A stretch of DNA of 64,000 bases from Aquisphaera insulae (GCF_011064615.1 NZ_JAALJH010000048.1:1-64000); one strand, 5' to 3'; counted from the stretch's first letter, positions 1 through 9,019 are shown. Program-made: numbers and translations. Notes: a model not told the origin generated them from the sequence alone.

Positions 1-1371
1 GAGCCACCCCCCCGCGAACCCCGCGGCGCGGAGGCCGGTCAGGATGGGCGGGCAGCGGCGCATCAGCTTCCAGAGCAGGCCCGTGCGGTGGTTCTCGATC
101 ATCAGGATGACCGGCCCCTGGTCGATGCCGAAATGGTAGGGCGTGACCCACCAGCCGGTCGGGCTGTCGGGCACGGCGAAGGTGGCGTTGAACGAGGGCT
201 TGAAGCCGTACGGTGTCGCCATCCCGAGGTCCATCTCGCCGAAATGGCGGATGGTGGGGATGACGATCTCCGGCGCGAACGGGAGCGAGGCGACCACGAC
301 CCAGGGCGACACGGTGCCGTCGTCGGGGCCGAACGGGGCGCCGCGGGCAACGTAGCCGAAGAACTCGCGGTCGACGCCCTTCACCACGCGGCGAGCCGGG
401 CCGGGGCCGTCGCTGGCGGTGAAGCCCCAGCAGTCCTTGCCATAGCCCTCGAAGCCGTGCGGGTTGCGGATCGCATACTCCTGCTGGACGAAGGTCGCCC
501 GGCGGCTGTTCTCGAAGTAGTCGCTGCCGTGCGCCCGCATGAAGGCGTCGCGGATCTCGTGGAAGTCGACCCAGAGGTGCGAGAACTGGTGGGTGAAGAG
601 CGGGCCGGAGTAGAGCAATTCCCGGCCGTAGATCGTCTTCCATTGATAGGTGTCGCAGTAGGCCCGGTAGCTCTCCGGCGGCAGGGGATGGGTGGGGGAG
701 CCCAGGCCCAGGATGTAGAGCAGCAGGCCCTCGTCGTAGCCCCGATAGCGGTGGGGGATGAACCCGGTCTCCGGATACCAGCCGTGGGTGAGCGTCGCGC
801 CGCCGTCGCGGGCCCAGTCCCAGTCGGCCCGGTGGTAGAGCCGGCTGGCGAGGTCGCGGACCTCGGCCTCGGGGCCGTTGTCGCGGTCGAAGTAGGTGGC
901 GACCGTGAGCGCCCCCGCGAACAGGAACGCCGAATCGATCGTCGAGAGCTCGCAGTCCCTGACCCGGCGGCCGGTCTCGATGTCCAGGAAGTGGTAGAAG
1001 AAGCCCTTGTAGCCGGAGGCGTCCGGCTCCGGGCCCTGGGGGCAGTCGAGGAGGAACTTGAGCCGCCTGCGGGCGAGCTTGACCGCGAACTCCCGGATGA
1101 CGACGTTGCGCTCGACGACGACCGGGATCGTCGCCAGGGCCATGCCGACGGCGGCGATGCTGACCGGCGCGCCCGGCTCGGTCTTGTCGCGGACCATCCC
1201 GTTGTCCGGGTTGGTCTCGCGGATGTAGTACATCAAGGTGCTCAACTGGAGCCGGTCGAGCTCCCCGTCGGTCAGGTCCGCGGTCCGATCGTCCGCGGCG
1301 GCCGGCGGCCGTCCGGCCTCATTCATCAGGCCCATCGCCATGGCGCTCCTCAGGGCGTCTCGACGGTTCAT
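1..1371 (-). CDS. Glucoamylase-family protein (PF10091-type), 3' end outside window
   Basis: This is a partial gene that starts at the ATG at 1371 and runs off the left edge, so its C-terminus is not seen. The protein begins MNRRDALRSAM, a short twin-arginine-like leader. It then shows features of the planctomycete/bacteroidete glucoamylase family (PF10091): GFFYHFLDIETG, TIDSAFLFAGAL, YRGYDEGLLLYILGLGS, FTHQFSHLWVDF and NHRTGLLWKLMRRCP. These form an alpha/alpha-barrel sugar-binding core thought to act on glucans; the true substrate is unknown. The start is 9 nt after the stop of the amidohydrolase gene, so the two are probably co-transcribed. The NdvB-like protein at the other end of the window carries a glucoamylase-like domain too. 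Confidence 0.85.
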   Translation of the reverse strand, partial: MNRRDALRSAMAMGLMNEAGRPPAAADDRTADLTDGELDRLQLSTLMYYIRETNPDNGMVRDKTEPGAPVSIAAVGMALATIPVVVERNVVIREFAVKLARRRLKFLLDCPQGPEPDASGYKGFFYHFLDIETGRRVRDCELSTIDSAFLFAGALTVATYFDRDNGPEAEVRDLASRLYHRADWDWARDGGATLTHGWYPETGFIPHRYRGYDEGLLLYILGLGSPTHPLPPESYRAYCDTYQWKTIYGRELLYSGPLFTHQFSHLWVDFHEIRDAFMRAHGSDYFENSRRATFVQQEYAIRNPHGFEGYGKDCWGFTASDGPGPARRVVKGVDREFFGYVARGAPFGPDDGTVSPWVVVASLPFAPEIVIPTIRHFGEMDLGMATPYGFKPSFNATFAVPDSPTGWWVTPYHFGIDQGPVILMIENHRTGLLWKLMRRCPPILTGLRAAGFAGGWL

Positions 1372-1380
1372 CGCGACCTC

Positions 1381-3120
1381 TCACTTTCGCCGTTCGAAGA
1401 CGCGCTTGCCGTCGAGATACGTGGCCAGGACGTGGGCCTGCCGGATCTCGTCCTCTGGGCAGGTCAGGAGGTCGCGGTCGAGGACGACGAGGTCCGCCTG
1501 CTTGGCCGTCTCGAGCGACCCGATCCGGTCCTCCAGGAACAGCAGGCGGGCGTTGTTGATCGTGTAGAACCGGATCGCCTGCTCCCGGGTCAGGGCCTCC
1601 TCGGGATGGAGCCGCCCCTCGTAGCCCCTGGCGTGCCGGGTGATGGCGATCCACATCCCCAGGAAGGGGTTGTAGGGGTTGATCGACCGGAGCGAGCCGA
1701 TCTTCTGCATGTGGTCGGAGCCGCCCCCGGCGACGACCCCGGCCGCGAACAGGCTGCTCAGCGGCTGGAAGTACCGCAGCCGGTCGACGCCGAACTGGGC
1801 GGCGAGGGTCCGCGTGTCGAGGTAGAGCCAGTCCGGCTGGATGTCCACCACGGCCCCCAGCCCCGCCGCCCTCGCGATCGCCTCGCGGCTCATGAAGTTC
1901 GAGTGGGTGATGCACGGCCGGGTCGGGGCGACCGGCATCTCCCGGTTCACCTCCTCGTAGGCGTCGAGCAGGGCGTGCACGGCGCCGTCGCCGACGCTGT
2001 GGGCCGTGAACTGCAAGCCCGACGCGACGGCGGCCCGCACCATCGGCACCAGGCGGTCGCGGGGGATGAACAGCACGCCGCGATACTCGGGATCGTCGAT
2101 CGCGTAGATCTTGCTCCTGCCCCAGGGCTCGCGCATGTAGGCGCTGCCGGTGAGCATGCCGCCGTCGAGGTAGGTCTTGATGCCGACGATCCGGAGCCGC
2201 GGCCCGCCCCGGCGGAGCGGGTCCTCCGCCACCCGGCGGATCTCCCCGAGGATCGCGTCCAGGGGGCCGAGGTTGTCGACGTGTCGCGAGATCCCGAGGC
2301 GGACCGTCAGGGCGCCGGCCTCGTGGAGCCGCCGGTAGCGGTCGACCGCCGCGGCGTCGGCGTCGCGGTCGATGACGGCCGTGATCCCGACCGAATTGTA
2401 GTCGGCGAACAGCTCGAGCAGCCGCCGGTCTCGATCCGGCTCGGAGGGCTCGCGGTCCGGCGGCGAGACCCTCACGTACCGCGTGAGGTTGCGGAGGATG
2501 CCGGTCGGCTCACCGGTCGCCGGGTCCCGCTCGACCTTGCCCGGCCCCTCGGGCCGGAAGTCCCGGTCGATGCCGCTGAGCCTGAGCGCCAGCGAGTTGA
2601 CCGAGGCGTCGGGGCCGGTCGAGAAGAGCACGGGGTTCTCGGGCGCGGCCCGATCCAGCTCCTCGCGCGTCGGGTAGCGCTGCTCCCTGAGCCGGGTGAT
2701 GAACACCTGGCGGACGACCACCCACTTGCCGGCGCCCAGCGCCCGGGCCCGCGACCGGACATAGTCCAGCACGTCCCGGATCGTCTCCATGTCGGGGATC
2801 GGATGATCGAACTCGGTCTGGCTGGCATCGGTCGGGTGCGTGTGCGAGTCGATCAGCCCCGGGAGGACGGTCTTGCCCTCGAGGTCGACCACCTCCGTGC
2901 GCGGGCCGCGGGTCTTCAGGACCTCCTCATCGGTCCCGACGAGGAGCAGGCGGTCCCCCTTGACCGCCACGGCCTGGCGGATCGAGAAGCGGCGGTCGAC
3001 CGTGACGACCTTGCCGTGGTGCAGGATCAGGTCCGCGTCATCGGCCCGCGCGGCGTACCCGCCGAGGCCGAACGGCAGGAGCAGGGCGGCAAGCCACGGG
3101 AAGGCACGGGGCGTGATCAT
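1381..3120 (-). CDS. Secreted amidohydrolase (YtcJ/imidazolonepropionase-like)
   Basis: This is a 579-residue metal-dependent amidohydrolase. I chose the ATG at 3120 because it gives a clean signal peptide (hydrophobic run at about residues 8-20, then ARADD); longer in-frame extensions read as noncoding. The N-terminal beta-sandwich starts DADLILHHGKVVTVD. The metal motif DSHTHP lies near residues 91-96, later metal or active-site stretches are KTYLDGGMLTG, FTAHSVGDGA and GGGSDHMQ, and the C-terminus is the usual KQADLVVLDRDLL. This matches the YtcJ-type amidohydrolase_3 family, whose members hydrolyse amide or ester bonds in varied substrates; the substrate here cannot be told. It lies 77 nt downstream of the PAS-methyltransferase gene and 9 nt upstream of the glucoamylase gene. 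Confidence 0.9.
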   Translation of the reverse strand: MITPRAFPWLAALLLPFGLGGYAARADDADLILHHGKVVTVDRRFSIRQAVAVKGDRLLLVGTDEEVLKTRGPRTEVVDLEGKTVLPGLIDSHTHPTDASQTEFDHPIPDMETIRDVLDYVRSRARALGAGKWVVVRQVFITRLREQRYPTREELDRAAPENPVLFSTGPDASVNSLALRLSGIDRDFRPEGPGKVERDPATGEPTGILRNLTRYVRVSPPDREPSEPDRDRRLLELFADYNSVGITAVIDRDADAAAVDRYRRLHEAGALTVRLGISRHVDNLGPLDAILGEIRRVAEDPLRRGGPRLRIVGIKTYLDGGMLTGSAYMREPWGRSKIYAIDDPEYRGVLFIPRDRLVPMVRAAVASGLQFTAHSVGDGAVHALLDAYEEVNREMPVAPTRPCITHSNFMSREAIARAAGLGAVVDIQPDWLYLDTRTLAAQFGVDRLRYFQPLSSLFAAGVVAGGGSDHMQKIGSLRSINPYNPFLGMWIAITRHARGYEGRLHPEEALTREQAIRFYTINNARLLFLEDRIGSLETAKQADLVVLDRDLLTCPEDEIRQAHVLATYLDGKRVFERRK

Positions 3121-3197
3121 GGTCGAGACTCGCAGCGCGATCGTCCGGGAGGCGAACCGGCCCCGACTGGACCGCCTCTCTCCGCCTCCTGCACGGA

Positions 3198-4499
3198 TCA
3201 TAACCGAGGAGCCCGGGCCGCGACATGGGCCGCGGCCTGGCCCCCGCCGCACGGCTTGCGGCCGACGATCGTGGCGCAGTTGCCGTGGTGGGACTCGCGG
3301 AACGAGAGGTCCTCGAATCCCTCGTCGCGGAGCCGCGAGAGGATGGCCTCGGCGTGGAGCGTCTTCCCCTTCTTGATCGCGGCGGCCCGGTCGTCGGAGT
3401 CGGCGATGACGTCGCGGATCAGCGGGGCGACGGTCCGGATCCGCGTCCAGTCGTCGGCCAGCCGTTCGTAGGCACCCCGGGCGCGGAGGGCTTCCTCCGC
3501 GAAGGCCATGAGTTGGTCGACGTCGAAGCACTCGCGGGGCTCGGTGACGGCGAGGATGCCCCCCGGCTTCAGGGTGCGGATCGCCTCGGCGAGGGCCCGC
3601 GCCGGCTCGGCCATGTCGAAGAGCGCGAGCAGGATGTTCGCCCCGTCGACGCTCTCGTCCGGCAGGTCCGGCAGGCTTTCGGCCGAATCCTCCAGGACCA
3701 CGATCCGTCCGGCATGGCCCGGCCGGATCTTCCCCCGCAGCCGGTCGAGCATGGCCCGGCCGACGTCGACCGCGACGACCTCCTTCCCCCGGTCCAGGAG
3801 CCGCATCGCCAGGTTGCCGGTCCCCGCGCCCATGTCCAGGACGGAGCGGATCTCGTCGGGGTCGAGTGCCGCGCGGTGGCGGTCCAGGACCTCCAGGTAG
3901 AAGGGCATCTCGGTGAGGATCCGGTCGTAGCTGGCCGCGTAGACGTCCCACATCAGGTCGTGGCCCAGCCGCAGGTCCACGGCCCGGCGGAAGGCCCCGT
4001 GGTCGGCCATCTCCTCGACCTCCAGGCTGAGCATGGACCCGACGCAGAGGCCGGTCTCGCGGTCGAGCATCGGCAGCTCGCCGGCACGCAGGCGGACGCG
4101 ACCGAACCGCGCGGAACGGATCATGCATTCGGAGCTTGCCACGCCGATCTCGTCGGTGGCCAGGAGGAACGCCTCCTTGCTCTCCGGTCCCCGGTCGCCC
4201 GCCGCCGTCCCGTCCCGTCGGCGTGAGAGGCCGTCGGGCGGGAGGAGGATCACGCCCGCGTCGCCGTCGCCCTCGCCGAGGAGCCGCTCCTCCAGCCGGC
4301 GGAAGTGGCGTCCCTTGCAGCCGGCCGCCGCCGATCCGAGCAGCTCGAGGCAGGCGGCGTTGACGTCCACCACGATCCCGGCCGGGTCGATGGTCAGCGC
4401 GGGGGTCCGCGCGTAGTAGGATCGCTCGCTCAGGAAGGCCGGCCGCGGGGTTGAGATCGTATTCCGTGCGTCCAAAGGGTCATTCTCCCCGGAAGTCAT
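3198..4499 (-). CDS. Class I SAM methyltransferase with PAS-like N-terminus
   Basis: This 433-residue protein starts at the ATG at 4499. Residues 30-75 look like the start of a PAS sensor domain (ALTIDPAGIVVDVNAACLELLG). A variable region follows, then a Rossmann methyltransferase: a helix ending in YDRILTEMPFYLEVL, motif I LDMGAGTGNLAM at about 221-232, the acidic end of strand 2 VVAVDVG at about 241-247, and LKPGGILAVTEPRE further on. It is the last gene of a tight four-gene run (gaps of 18, 24 and 29 nt) behind the two EAD1/trypsin-like genes and the EgtD-like gene. A PAS domain on a small-molecule type methyltransferase suggests sensed or regulated methylation. The acceptor is unknown. 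Confidence 0.85.
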   Translation of the reverse strand: MTSGENDPLDARNTISTPRPAFLSERSYYARTPALTIDPAGIVVDVNAACLELLGSAAAGCKGRHFRRLEERLLGEGDGDAGVILLPPDGLSRRRDGTAAGDRGPESKEAFLLATDEIGVASSECMIRSARFGRVRLRAGELPMLDRETGLCVGSMLSLEVEEMADHGAFRRAVDLRLGHDLMWDVYAASYDRILTEMPFYLEVLDRHRAALDPDEIRSVLDMGAGTGNLAMRLLDRGKEVVAVDVGRAMLDRLRGKIRPGHAGRIVVLEDSAESLPDLPDESVDGANILLALFDMAEPARALAEAIRTLKPGGILAVTEPRECFDVDQLMAFAEEALRARGAYERLADDWTRIRTVAPLIRDVIADSDDRAAAIKKGKTLHAEAILSRLRDEGFEDLSFRESHHGNCATIVGRKPCGGGQAAAHVAARAPRL

Positions 4500-4528
4500 C
4501 GACGAGGAAGCCGGCGCCTTGCCCTCGC

Positions 4529-5476
4529 TCAGGTCGTCAGCAGCACCACCCCCATCCCGAACGCCTCGGCGGGGGGGGCGAACGAGGACCTCGCGAACGC
4601 GACCCGGAAGCCCCGGCCGGCGAGCCATTCGAGGATGGCCTCCCGGCGGTAGCGGCGGAAGGTGAGGAGCCTTCGGCCGGACGGCCGATCGGTGACCTCG
4701 ATCACCTCCGCGGCCGTGTCGGCATCCCGTCGATGGGCGAAGCCGACGCGGTCCTCGAAGGCCCCTTCGCCGGCCCCGTCGCCCAGGAGGAAGGCGCGGA
4801 AGGCCGGCGTGTAGGCCGTGGCTCGCAGCCGGGGCTCGACCTCGACGGACCAGCCCGGCCCGGCGAGGGGCAGGTCCGCCAGCAGGGCGTCGCCCGGCTG
4901 CATCAGCCCGCGGATCCTGTCGAGGAACCGGGCCTCGCCGCCGTCGAGATTCCCGAGCGTGCCGCCGAGCATCGCGAAGAGGATCGGCCGGCACGCCTGT
5001 CGAGCCAGGACTTCGCCGAGGAGCCCTCCGTCCTCCTCGAAGTCGCAGAGGACGCCGTGCACCGGGCCCGCGATCGGGCGGAGCCGCTCGATGGCCGCCT
5101 CCAGCAATGGCCGCGAGAGGTCCACCGCGATGTAGCCCGGCCGATCCTGGCTCGCCGCCAGCAGGTCCGCGTCCGCCGATCCGTCCCCCGGGCCGAGCGA
5201 GACGATCGTCCCCGGCCGCAGGCCGGCGATCGCCGCCAGCCGGTGGCCCCGCAGCCCCAGGGCGTCGGGGTCGCGGAGCGGATAGCCCGGCTCGTGGACG
5301 ACCGAGAGCCAGTGCCGGGCCCCGGACTCGCCGACGTAGAGCGCGCGGCTCGACCAGCCGGCCGGGATCGCGACCTCGCCTCGGCCCACGGCGGCGATCC
5401 GCTCGTCCGGCAGGATCGCGGCCTCCTCCTCCTCGCGAGTCGTCGACATCGGGGCACCTTGGGAGCTGGGATTCAT
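4529..5476 (-). CDS. EgtD-like (histidine N-alpha-methyltransferase family) protein
   Basis: This 315-residue SAM-dependent methyltransferase resembles the EgtD/DUF2260 fold. It has the SAM loop SLGPGDGSADADLL at about 93-106, the motif FAMLGGTLGNLDGGEARFL, which parallels the EgtD FxGSxIGNF stretch, and GDALLADLPL. EgtD itself trimethylates histidine for ergothioneine. The C-terminal substrate region here (RRLLTFRRYRREAI) does not show the ENS-type histidine-binding motif as I know it, so another acceptor is likely. The start at 5476 (MNPSS) is uncertain, and an internal ATG at 5449 is possible. It sits 24 nt after the EAD1/TIR-like gene and 29 nt before the PAS-methyltransferase gene. No EgtB-like partner is present. 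Confidence 0.78.
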   Translation of the reverse strand: MNPSSQGAPMSTTREEEEAAILPDERIAAVGRGEVAIPAGWSSRALYVGESGARHWLSVVHEPGYPLRDPDALGLRGHRLAAIAGLRPGTIVSLGPGDGSADADLLAASQDRPGYIAVDLSRPLLEAAIERLRPIAGPVHGVLCDFEEDGGLLGEVLARQACRPILFAMLGGTLGNLDGGEARFLDRIRGLMQPGDALLADLPLAGPGWSVEVEPRLRATAYTPAFRAFLLGDGAGEGAFEDRVGFAHRRDADTAAEVIEVTDRPSGRRLLTFRRYRREAILEWLAGRGFRVAFARSSFAPPAEAFGMGVVLLTT

Positions 5477-5500
5477 GGGGGGACGACGCCGGTCGGCCCG

Positions 5501-7978
5501 CTACTGCTGCCGGAACATCCGGAGGACCTCGCGGATGACCCTCTCCACCAGGATCGACATCGGCGGGGGGAGTTGCGGGTCGCCGAGCCGCTCGAGGGGG
5601 AAGTAGAGGCTGTCGGTCGTGATCTCGTCGTACCCGGGGGGCAGGCATTGCCGCCACGCGTCCGGGTTCTCGACGTCGCGCTGGACCAGGAAGAGGTGCG
5701 GGTACTTGTGTTTCAGATAGGACTTCAGGGCGTCACGGACGGCGGGGCGGTTCTCCCAGGCCCCGACCCCCTCGCGGCCGACCGGGATGACGGCCATCCG
5801 GGACCGGTAGAGGCCCTGGATCAGGTCGGCGTCGGAAACTCGGCCGGGGACGTCGCAGCCCTGCCGGAACCAGACGTTGCAGCCGTAGGTCTCGAGCAGG
5901 TTGCGAATGGCCCCCAGGTGCTGGGCGTCCCGAGGATCGCAGGGCAGGAAGAAGTCGTGCTCGCACTCCCTCGCCCGGCGGAAGATCTCCGGGAGCGAGA
6001 GCAGGCTCGACGTGGGCCGCCCGTCGATCCCCGGCGCCGCCCACGAGCTGATGTCCACGAAGACGCTCCGCATCAGCACCACGCCGTGGCTCGCCTGGAT
6101 CTTGTGCTGGACGAGCAGCGGCAGGTAGATGCGGCCCTGGAACTCCGGCTTGGCGTGATTGGCCAGCCAGAGCGGGATCCGGACCGAGGCGGTCACGGCC
6201 TTGTTCTTGGCCGCCACGGTCCGCTGGGGCCAGAGGATCGCCCCCAGCAGCAGGACCTGCTCGTCGACGAACTCCGACCGCTGGGGCTCGGGCATGAACT
6301 GGTAGAGCCGGTCGTCGTATTCCTCCACCCGCTTGCCGATCAGGTCGTCGGCCCGGTTCAGGCCGTAGAGCCGAGCGGCCGCGTCGTTGGCGTGGGTGTA
6401 GACGGCCTGGGAGGGGTCGTCCAGCGGCATCTGGAAATCCACGTAGGGATACTGGCTGGACCAGAAGTCGCCCGTCCCGGGCCGATACTCCGCGATCCGG
6501 GCGCGGAGCTCCTCGAGCGAGGCCGCGATGTCGTTGGTGTCGATCCGGATGACGTCCAGCTCCTCGAGCATCTTAGGAAGGGCCACGCCGGCGGCGGGGG
6601 CGTCCGTCAGCAGGATGAGCGGCTTGGCGTTGGCGATCCGGAAGCCGACCTCCATCATGATCCGCGGGTCCCAGGGGGGGCCCCCCAGGTCGGCGATCAC
6701 CAGGGGCACGGTCGAGAGCGGCGAGACCAGCGGCTCCAGCTCGTCGCGGCCGGTGGCCTCATTGTGAGGGACCGGCTCGTAGTCGGTGCCCTCGAAGGCC
6801 GGGCGGACCAGGTCGGCCAGGACCGATTCCGCCCGCGCCCTGGCCAGGCCCTTCGCCGGCGTGGCCGGCTGGAGGAACAGGGCCCGCTTCTTCGCCGGTG
6901 GGGACGGTGCGGTCTGGAGCGGCGCGATGGCCGCGGCGGAACTCGACATATTGGTCCTCCTCACCGCATCGCGGATCAGCGGTTCGATGGCGCTGGCGAG
7001 CACGCCCCGATTCGGTGGAGCGGCTCCCTCGCCGATCAGGCCGATCACCTCCAGGGCCTGGGAGAAACACGGGGCTCCGGCGGAGCCGTCGGCCGCGGCG
7101 GCGTCCGCGCCCGCGTCCGCCGCGTATCGGAAGTAGCGGTCCTCCTCGACCTGGGGAGACTGACCCAGCATGAGCCTGGGCGGCTCCGCCGGGCCGCGCC
7201 GCAGGTAGAGCACGGCCTCGCCCTTCGCGAGCGAGCCGGCGAGCTCCCGATCGCCCCGTTCCGAGAGCCTCAGATAGTTGCGCGGCCTGCCGCCGCCGAC
7301 GTCCTCGGCCGCCCTCCGATCCAACTGCAGGAGGGCGAAGCCGGCGGCGTCCGCCGGGCTGCTCGTCAGCTCCGGCCACGCCGGCTTGAGGCGGCAGGCT
7401 GCCGGGGGAGACGATCCGCTCGCGTCGCCGTCGAATTCCAGGGCCACCTTCGCGGCCAGGTCGTCCTTGCCCCAGAAGGGGGCGGCCACGCCCCAGGCCG
7501 TCAGCACGAGGTCGGGCCCCACCAGGAAGCCCGTGCCGGCGCCCCGGGGCGAGGCGGGATCCGGTCGGATCAGGCAGACGGCCCGGCTCATCGCGACCAG
7601 CCGGCCCGCCCAGGCGGCCACCGCCGCGAGCGAGGCGTCGCCGAAGAGGAACTTCTCCAGGTCCTCGAGCTTCACCCCCAGGGACTCCAGCGGCTCCCGG
7701 GCCGGCCGTACGTAGTGGTCCGAGATGACCTGGAGGTCGGCCGCCCCCTTGCTCCGCTCGAGCGCGACGTCGATCAGGTTCACCAGCATGCGATTGGCCT
7801 CGGCCCGCTGGATCAGGCGGTTGAGCGCCAGCTCGAGCTGGGAGGACGTGCTCTTGAAGTTCACCCAGTCGTCGATGAGGCCGGCGTCGAAGGCCAGGTT
7901 GTCCACGTCCCCCTCGACGCGGAAGACGGACCGGATCGCCTCGTTGAGCCCGGCGAGCAGGGCGGCGTCGTTCTTCAT
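5501..7978 (-). CDS. EAD1-like/inactive trypsin-like/NDT-like/PAS-like/TIR-like multidomain protein
   Basis: This is an 825-residue protein. Residues 1-95 match the neighbouring gene product and look like an EAD1 (effector-associated death-like) adaptor. Residues 135-335 are a trypsin-like fold whose triad is gone by alignment with the neighbour: His to Gly163 (LTAWGVA), Asp to Gly213 (AGFALLQL), Ser to Ala300 (GSAGAP). Residues 365-500 resemble nucleoside deoxyribosyltransferase/TIR-like folds (VIADLGGPPWDPRIMMEVGF, KPLILLTD). Residues 505-625 look PAS-like. Residues 674-800 resemble a TIR_2 domain (DFFLPCDPRDAQHLGAIR, GCNVWFRQGCDVPG, LYRSRMAVIPVGREG, AWENRPAVRDAL). A GGGGAG ribosome site precedes the ATG. 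Domain names are my reading of motifs. The likely role is signalling or effector protein in a conflict system. Confidence 0.75.
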   Translation of the reverse strand: MKNDAALLAGLNEAIRSVFRVEGDVDNLAFDAGLIDDWVNFKSTSSQLELALNRLIQRAEANRMLVNLIDVALERSKGAADLQVISDHYVRPAREPLESLGVKLEDLEKFLFGDASLAAVAAWAGRLVAMSRAVCLIRPDPASPRGAGTGFLVGPDLVLTAWGVAAPFWGKDDLAAKVALEFDGDASGSSPPAACRLKPAWPELTSSPADAAGFALLQLDRRAAEDVGGGRPRNYLRLSERGDRELAGSLAKGEAVLYLRRGPAEPPRLMLGQSPQVEEDRYFRYAADAGADAAAADGSAGAPCFSQALEVIGLIGEGAAPPNRGVLASAIEPLIRDAVRRTNMSSSAAAIAPLQTAPSPPAKKRALFLQPATPAKGLARARAESVLADLVRPAFEGTDYEPVPHNEATGRDELEPLVSPLSTVPLVIADLGGPPWDPRIMMEVGFRIANAKPLILLTDAPAAGVALPKMLEELDVIRIDTNDIAASLEELRARIAEYRPGTGDFWSSQYPYVDFQMPLDDPSQAVYTHANDAAARLYGLNRADDLIGKRVEEYDDRLYQFMPEPQRSEFVDEQVLLLGAILWPQRTVAAKNKAVTASVRIPLWLANHAKPEFQGRIYLPLLVQHKIQASHGVVLMRSVFVDISSWAAPGIDGRPTSSLLSLPEIFRRARECEHDFFLPCDPRDAQHLGAIRNLLETYGCNVWFRQGCDVPGRVSDADLIQGLYRSRMAVIPVGREGVGAWENRPAVRDALKSYLKHKYPHLFLVQRDVENPDAWRQCLPPGYDEITTDSLYFPLERLGDPQLPPPMSILVERVIREVLRMFRQQ

Positions 7979-7996
7979 CGGAACGTCTCCCCGAGG

Positions 7997-9019
7997 TCAG
8001 GCCCCCGCCGCCCGCACCGCCTCGCGGATGCTCGGCTCGATCGAGCTCGCCAGGACGGCCCGGTTCGTCGTGTCGGCCCCGTAATGGTGGAGGGCGATCA
8101 CCTCCAGCTTCTGGGAGAAGCAGGGCGAGCCCGACGAGCCGGGCTCGGTGTTCACCCGGTGCCAGAGATAACGCGCGTCCTCGATCCGGTCGGCCTCGCC
8201 GAGCGCCAGCTTCAGCGGCTCGGCCATCGGATGCTGGACGATGAGCATCGGGGCGCCAGCCGGCAGCAAACCGGCAAGCTCCGGCTGACTCCTGGTCGAG
8301 AGGTCCAGGTATCCTCGTGGATGGCCGTCCACGATGTCATCGGCCGCCCTGCGATTCAGCCGTAGCAGCGCGAAGTCGCTCTCATTCATGGGGCTCTTCG
8401 GCAGGTCCCATTCCGGATTCAGGCGGCAGGGCGCCGAGGCGGTCCTCAGCTCACCCCCCGGCCCGAGCTCGCGGTCGAACTCCACGGACACTCGCGAGGA
8501 GGCCTCCTCCCTGTCCCAGAATGGCCCGGCCACGTGCCAGTTCGTCATCACCAGGTCTGGCGCCACCAGGAACCCCGTCCCGCACCCCGCGATCGAGCCG
8601 GGATTCGGGCGGATCAGGCAGACTGTTAGGCGAGCAAGGCCCAGCTTGCTGAGCCACACGGCGATGTCCACGAACCCGGCGTCGCGGAAGAGGACCTTCT
8701 CGAAGTCCCCGACCTTCGCCCCCAGGGACTCCAGCGGCTCGCGGATCGGCTTCACGTACTGGTCCGCCAGGGCCTGCAGCTCCGGGAAGTGGTCGCTTCG
8801 ATCGAGCGCGGCGTCGATCACGTCCATCAGCTTCCGGTTCACCTCGGCCCGCTGGAGGAATCGATTGAGGGCCAGCTCGAGCTGCGGCGCGACCTTGAAG
8901 TTGACCCAGTCGTCGGCGAGACCGGCGTCCGCCGCGAGAAGGTCCAGGTCCCCCTCGTTGGGCAGGGCGCGGCGGATGGCCCGGGAGAACTTCGAGATGA
9001 GCTTCGGGTCGTTCTTCAC
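7997..9019 (-). CDS. EAD1-like adaptor fused to active trypsin-like serine protease
   Basis: This 340-residue protein has a GTG start and no signal peptide, so it is probably cytoplasmic. Residues 1-95 (FSRAIRRALPNEGDLDLL, LNRFLQRAEVNRKLMDVI) look like an EAD1 domain, a helical death-like adaptor that pairs with the same domain on partner proteins in bacterial conflict systems. Residues 130-335 are a chymotrypsin-fold protease with an apparently complete triad: His162 in TNWHVAGPF, Asp215 in SDFALLRLN, Ser296 in GSSGSPCF. It is the first gene of a four-gene minus-strand run, and its EAD1-like domain closely resembles that of the next protein, so the two may bind each other. Target proteins are unknown; the divergent trypsin-nuclease and the inactive paralogue are candidates. 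Confidence 0.82.
   Translation of the reverse strand: MKNDPKLISKFSRAIRRALPNEGDLDLLAADAGLADDWVNFKVAPQLELALNRFLQRAEVNRKLMDVIDAALDRSDHFPELQALADQYVKPIREPLESLGAKVGDFEKVLFRDAGFVDIAVWLSKLGLARLTVCLIRPNPGSIAGCGTGFLVAPDLVMTNWHVAGPFWDREEASSRVSVEFDRELGPGGELRTASAPCRLNPEWDLPKSPMNESDFALLRLNRRAADDIVDGHPRGYLDLSTRSQPELAGLLPAGAPMLIVQHPMAEPLKLALGEADRIEDARYLWHRVNTEPGSSGSPCFSQKLEVIALHHYGADTTNRAVLASSIEPSIREAVRAAGA

Noticed and set aside
88..3471. Very long plus-strand open frame opposite the glucoamylase, amidohydrolase and methyltransferase genes
   Set aside because: It is the antisense of real genes; its Arg/Pro/Asp/Val-heavy composition is what the complement of GC-rich codons gives, and it has no motif.
4529..5476. 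Ergothioneine biosynthesis role for the EgtD-like protein
   Set aside because: No EgtB or EgtC-E gene nearby and the usual histidine-site motif is not visible.
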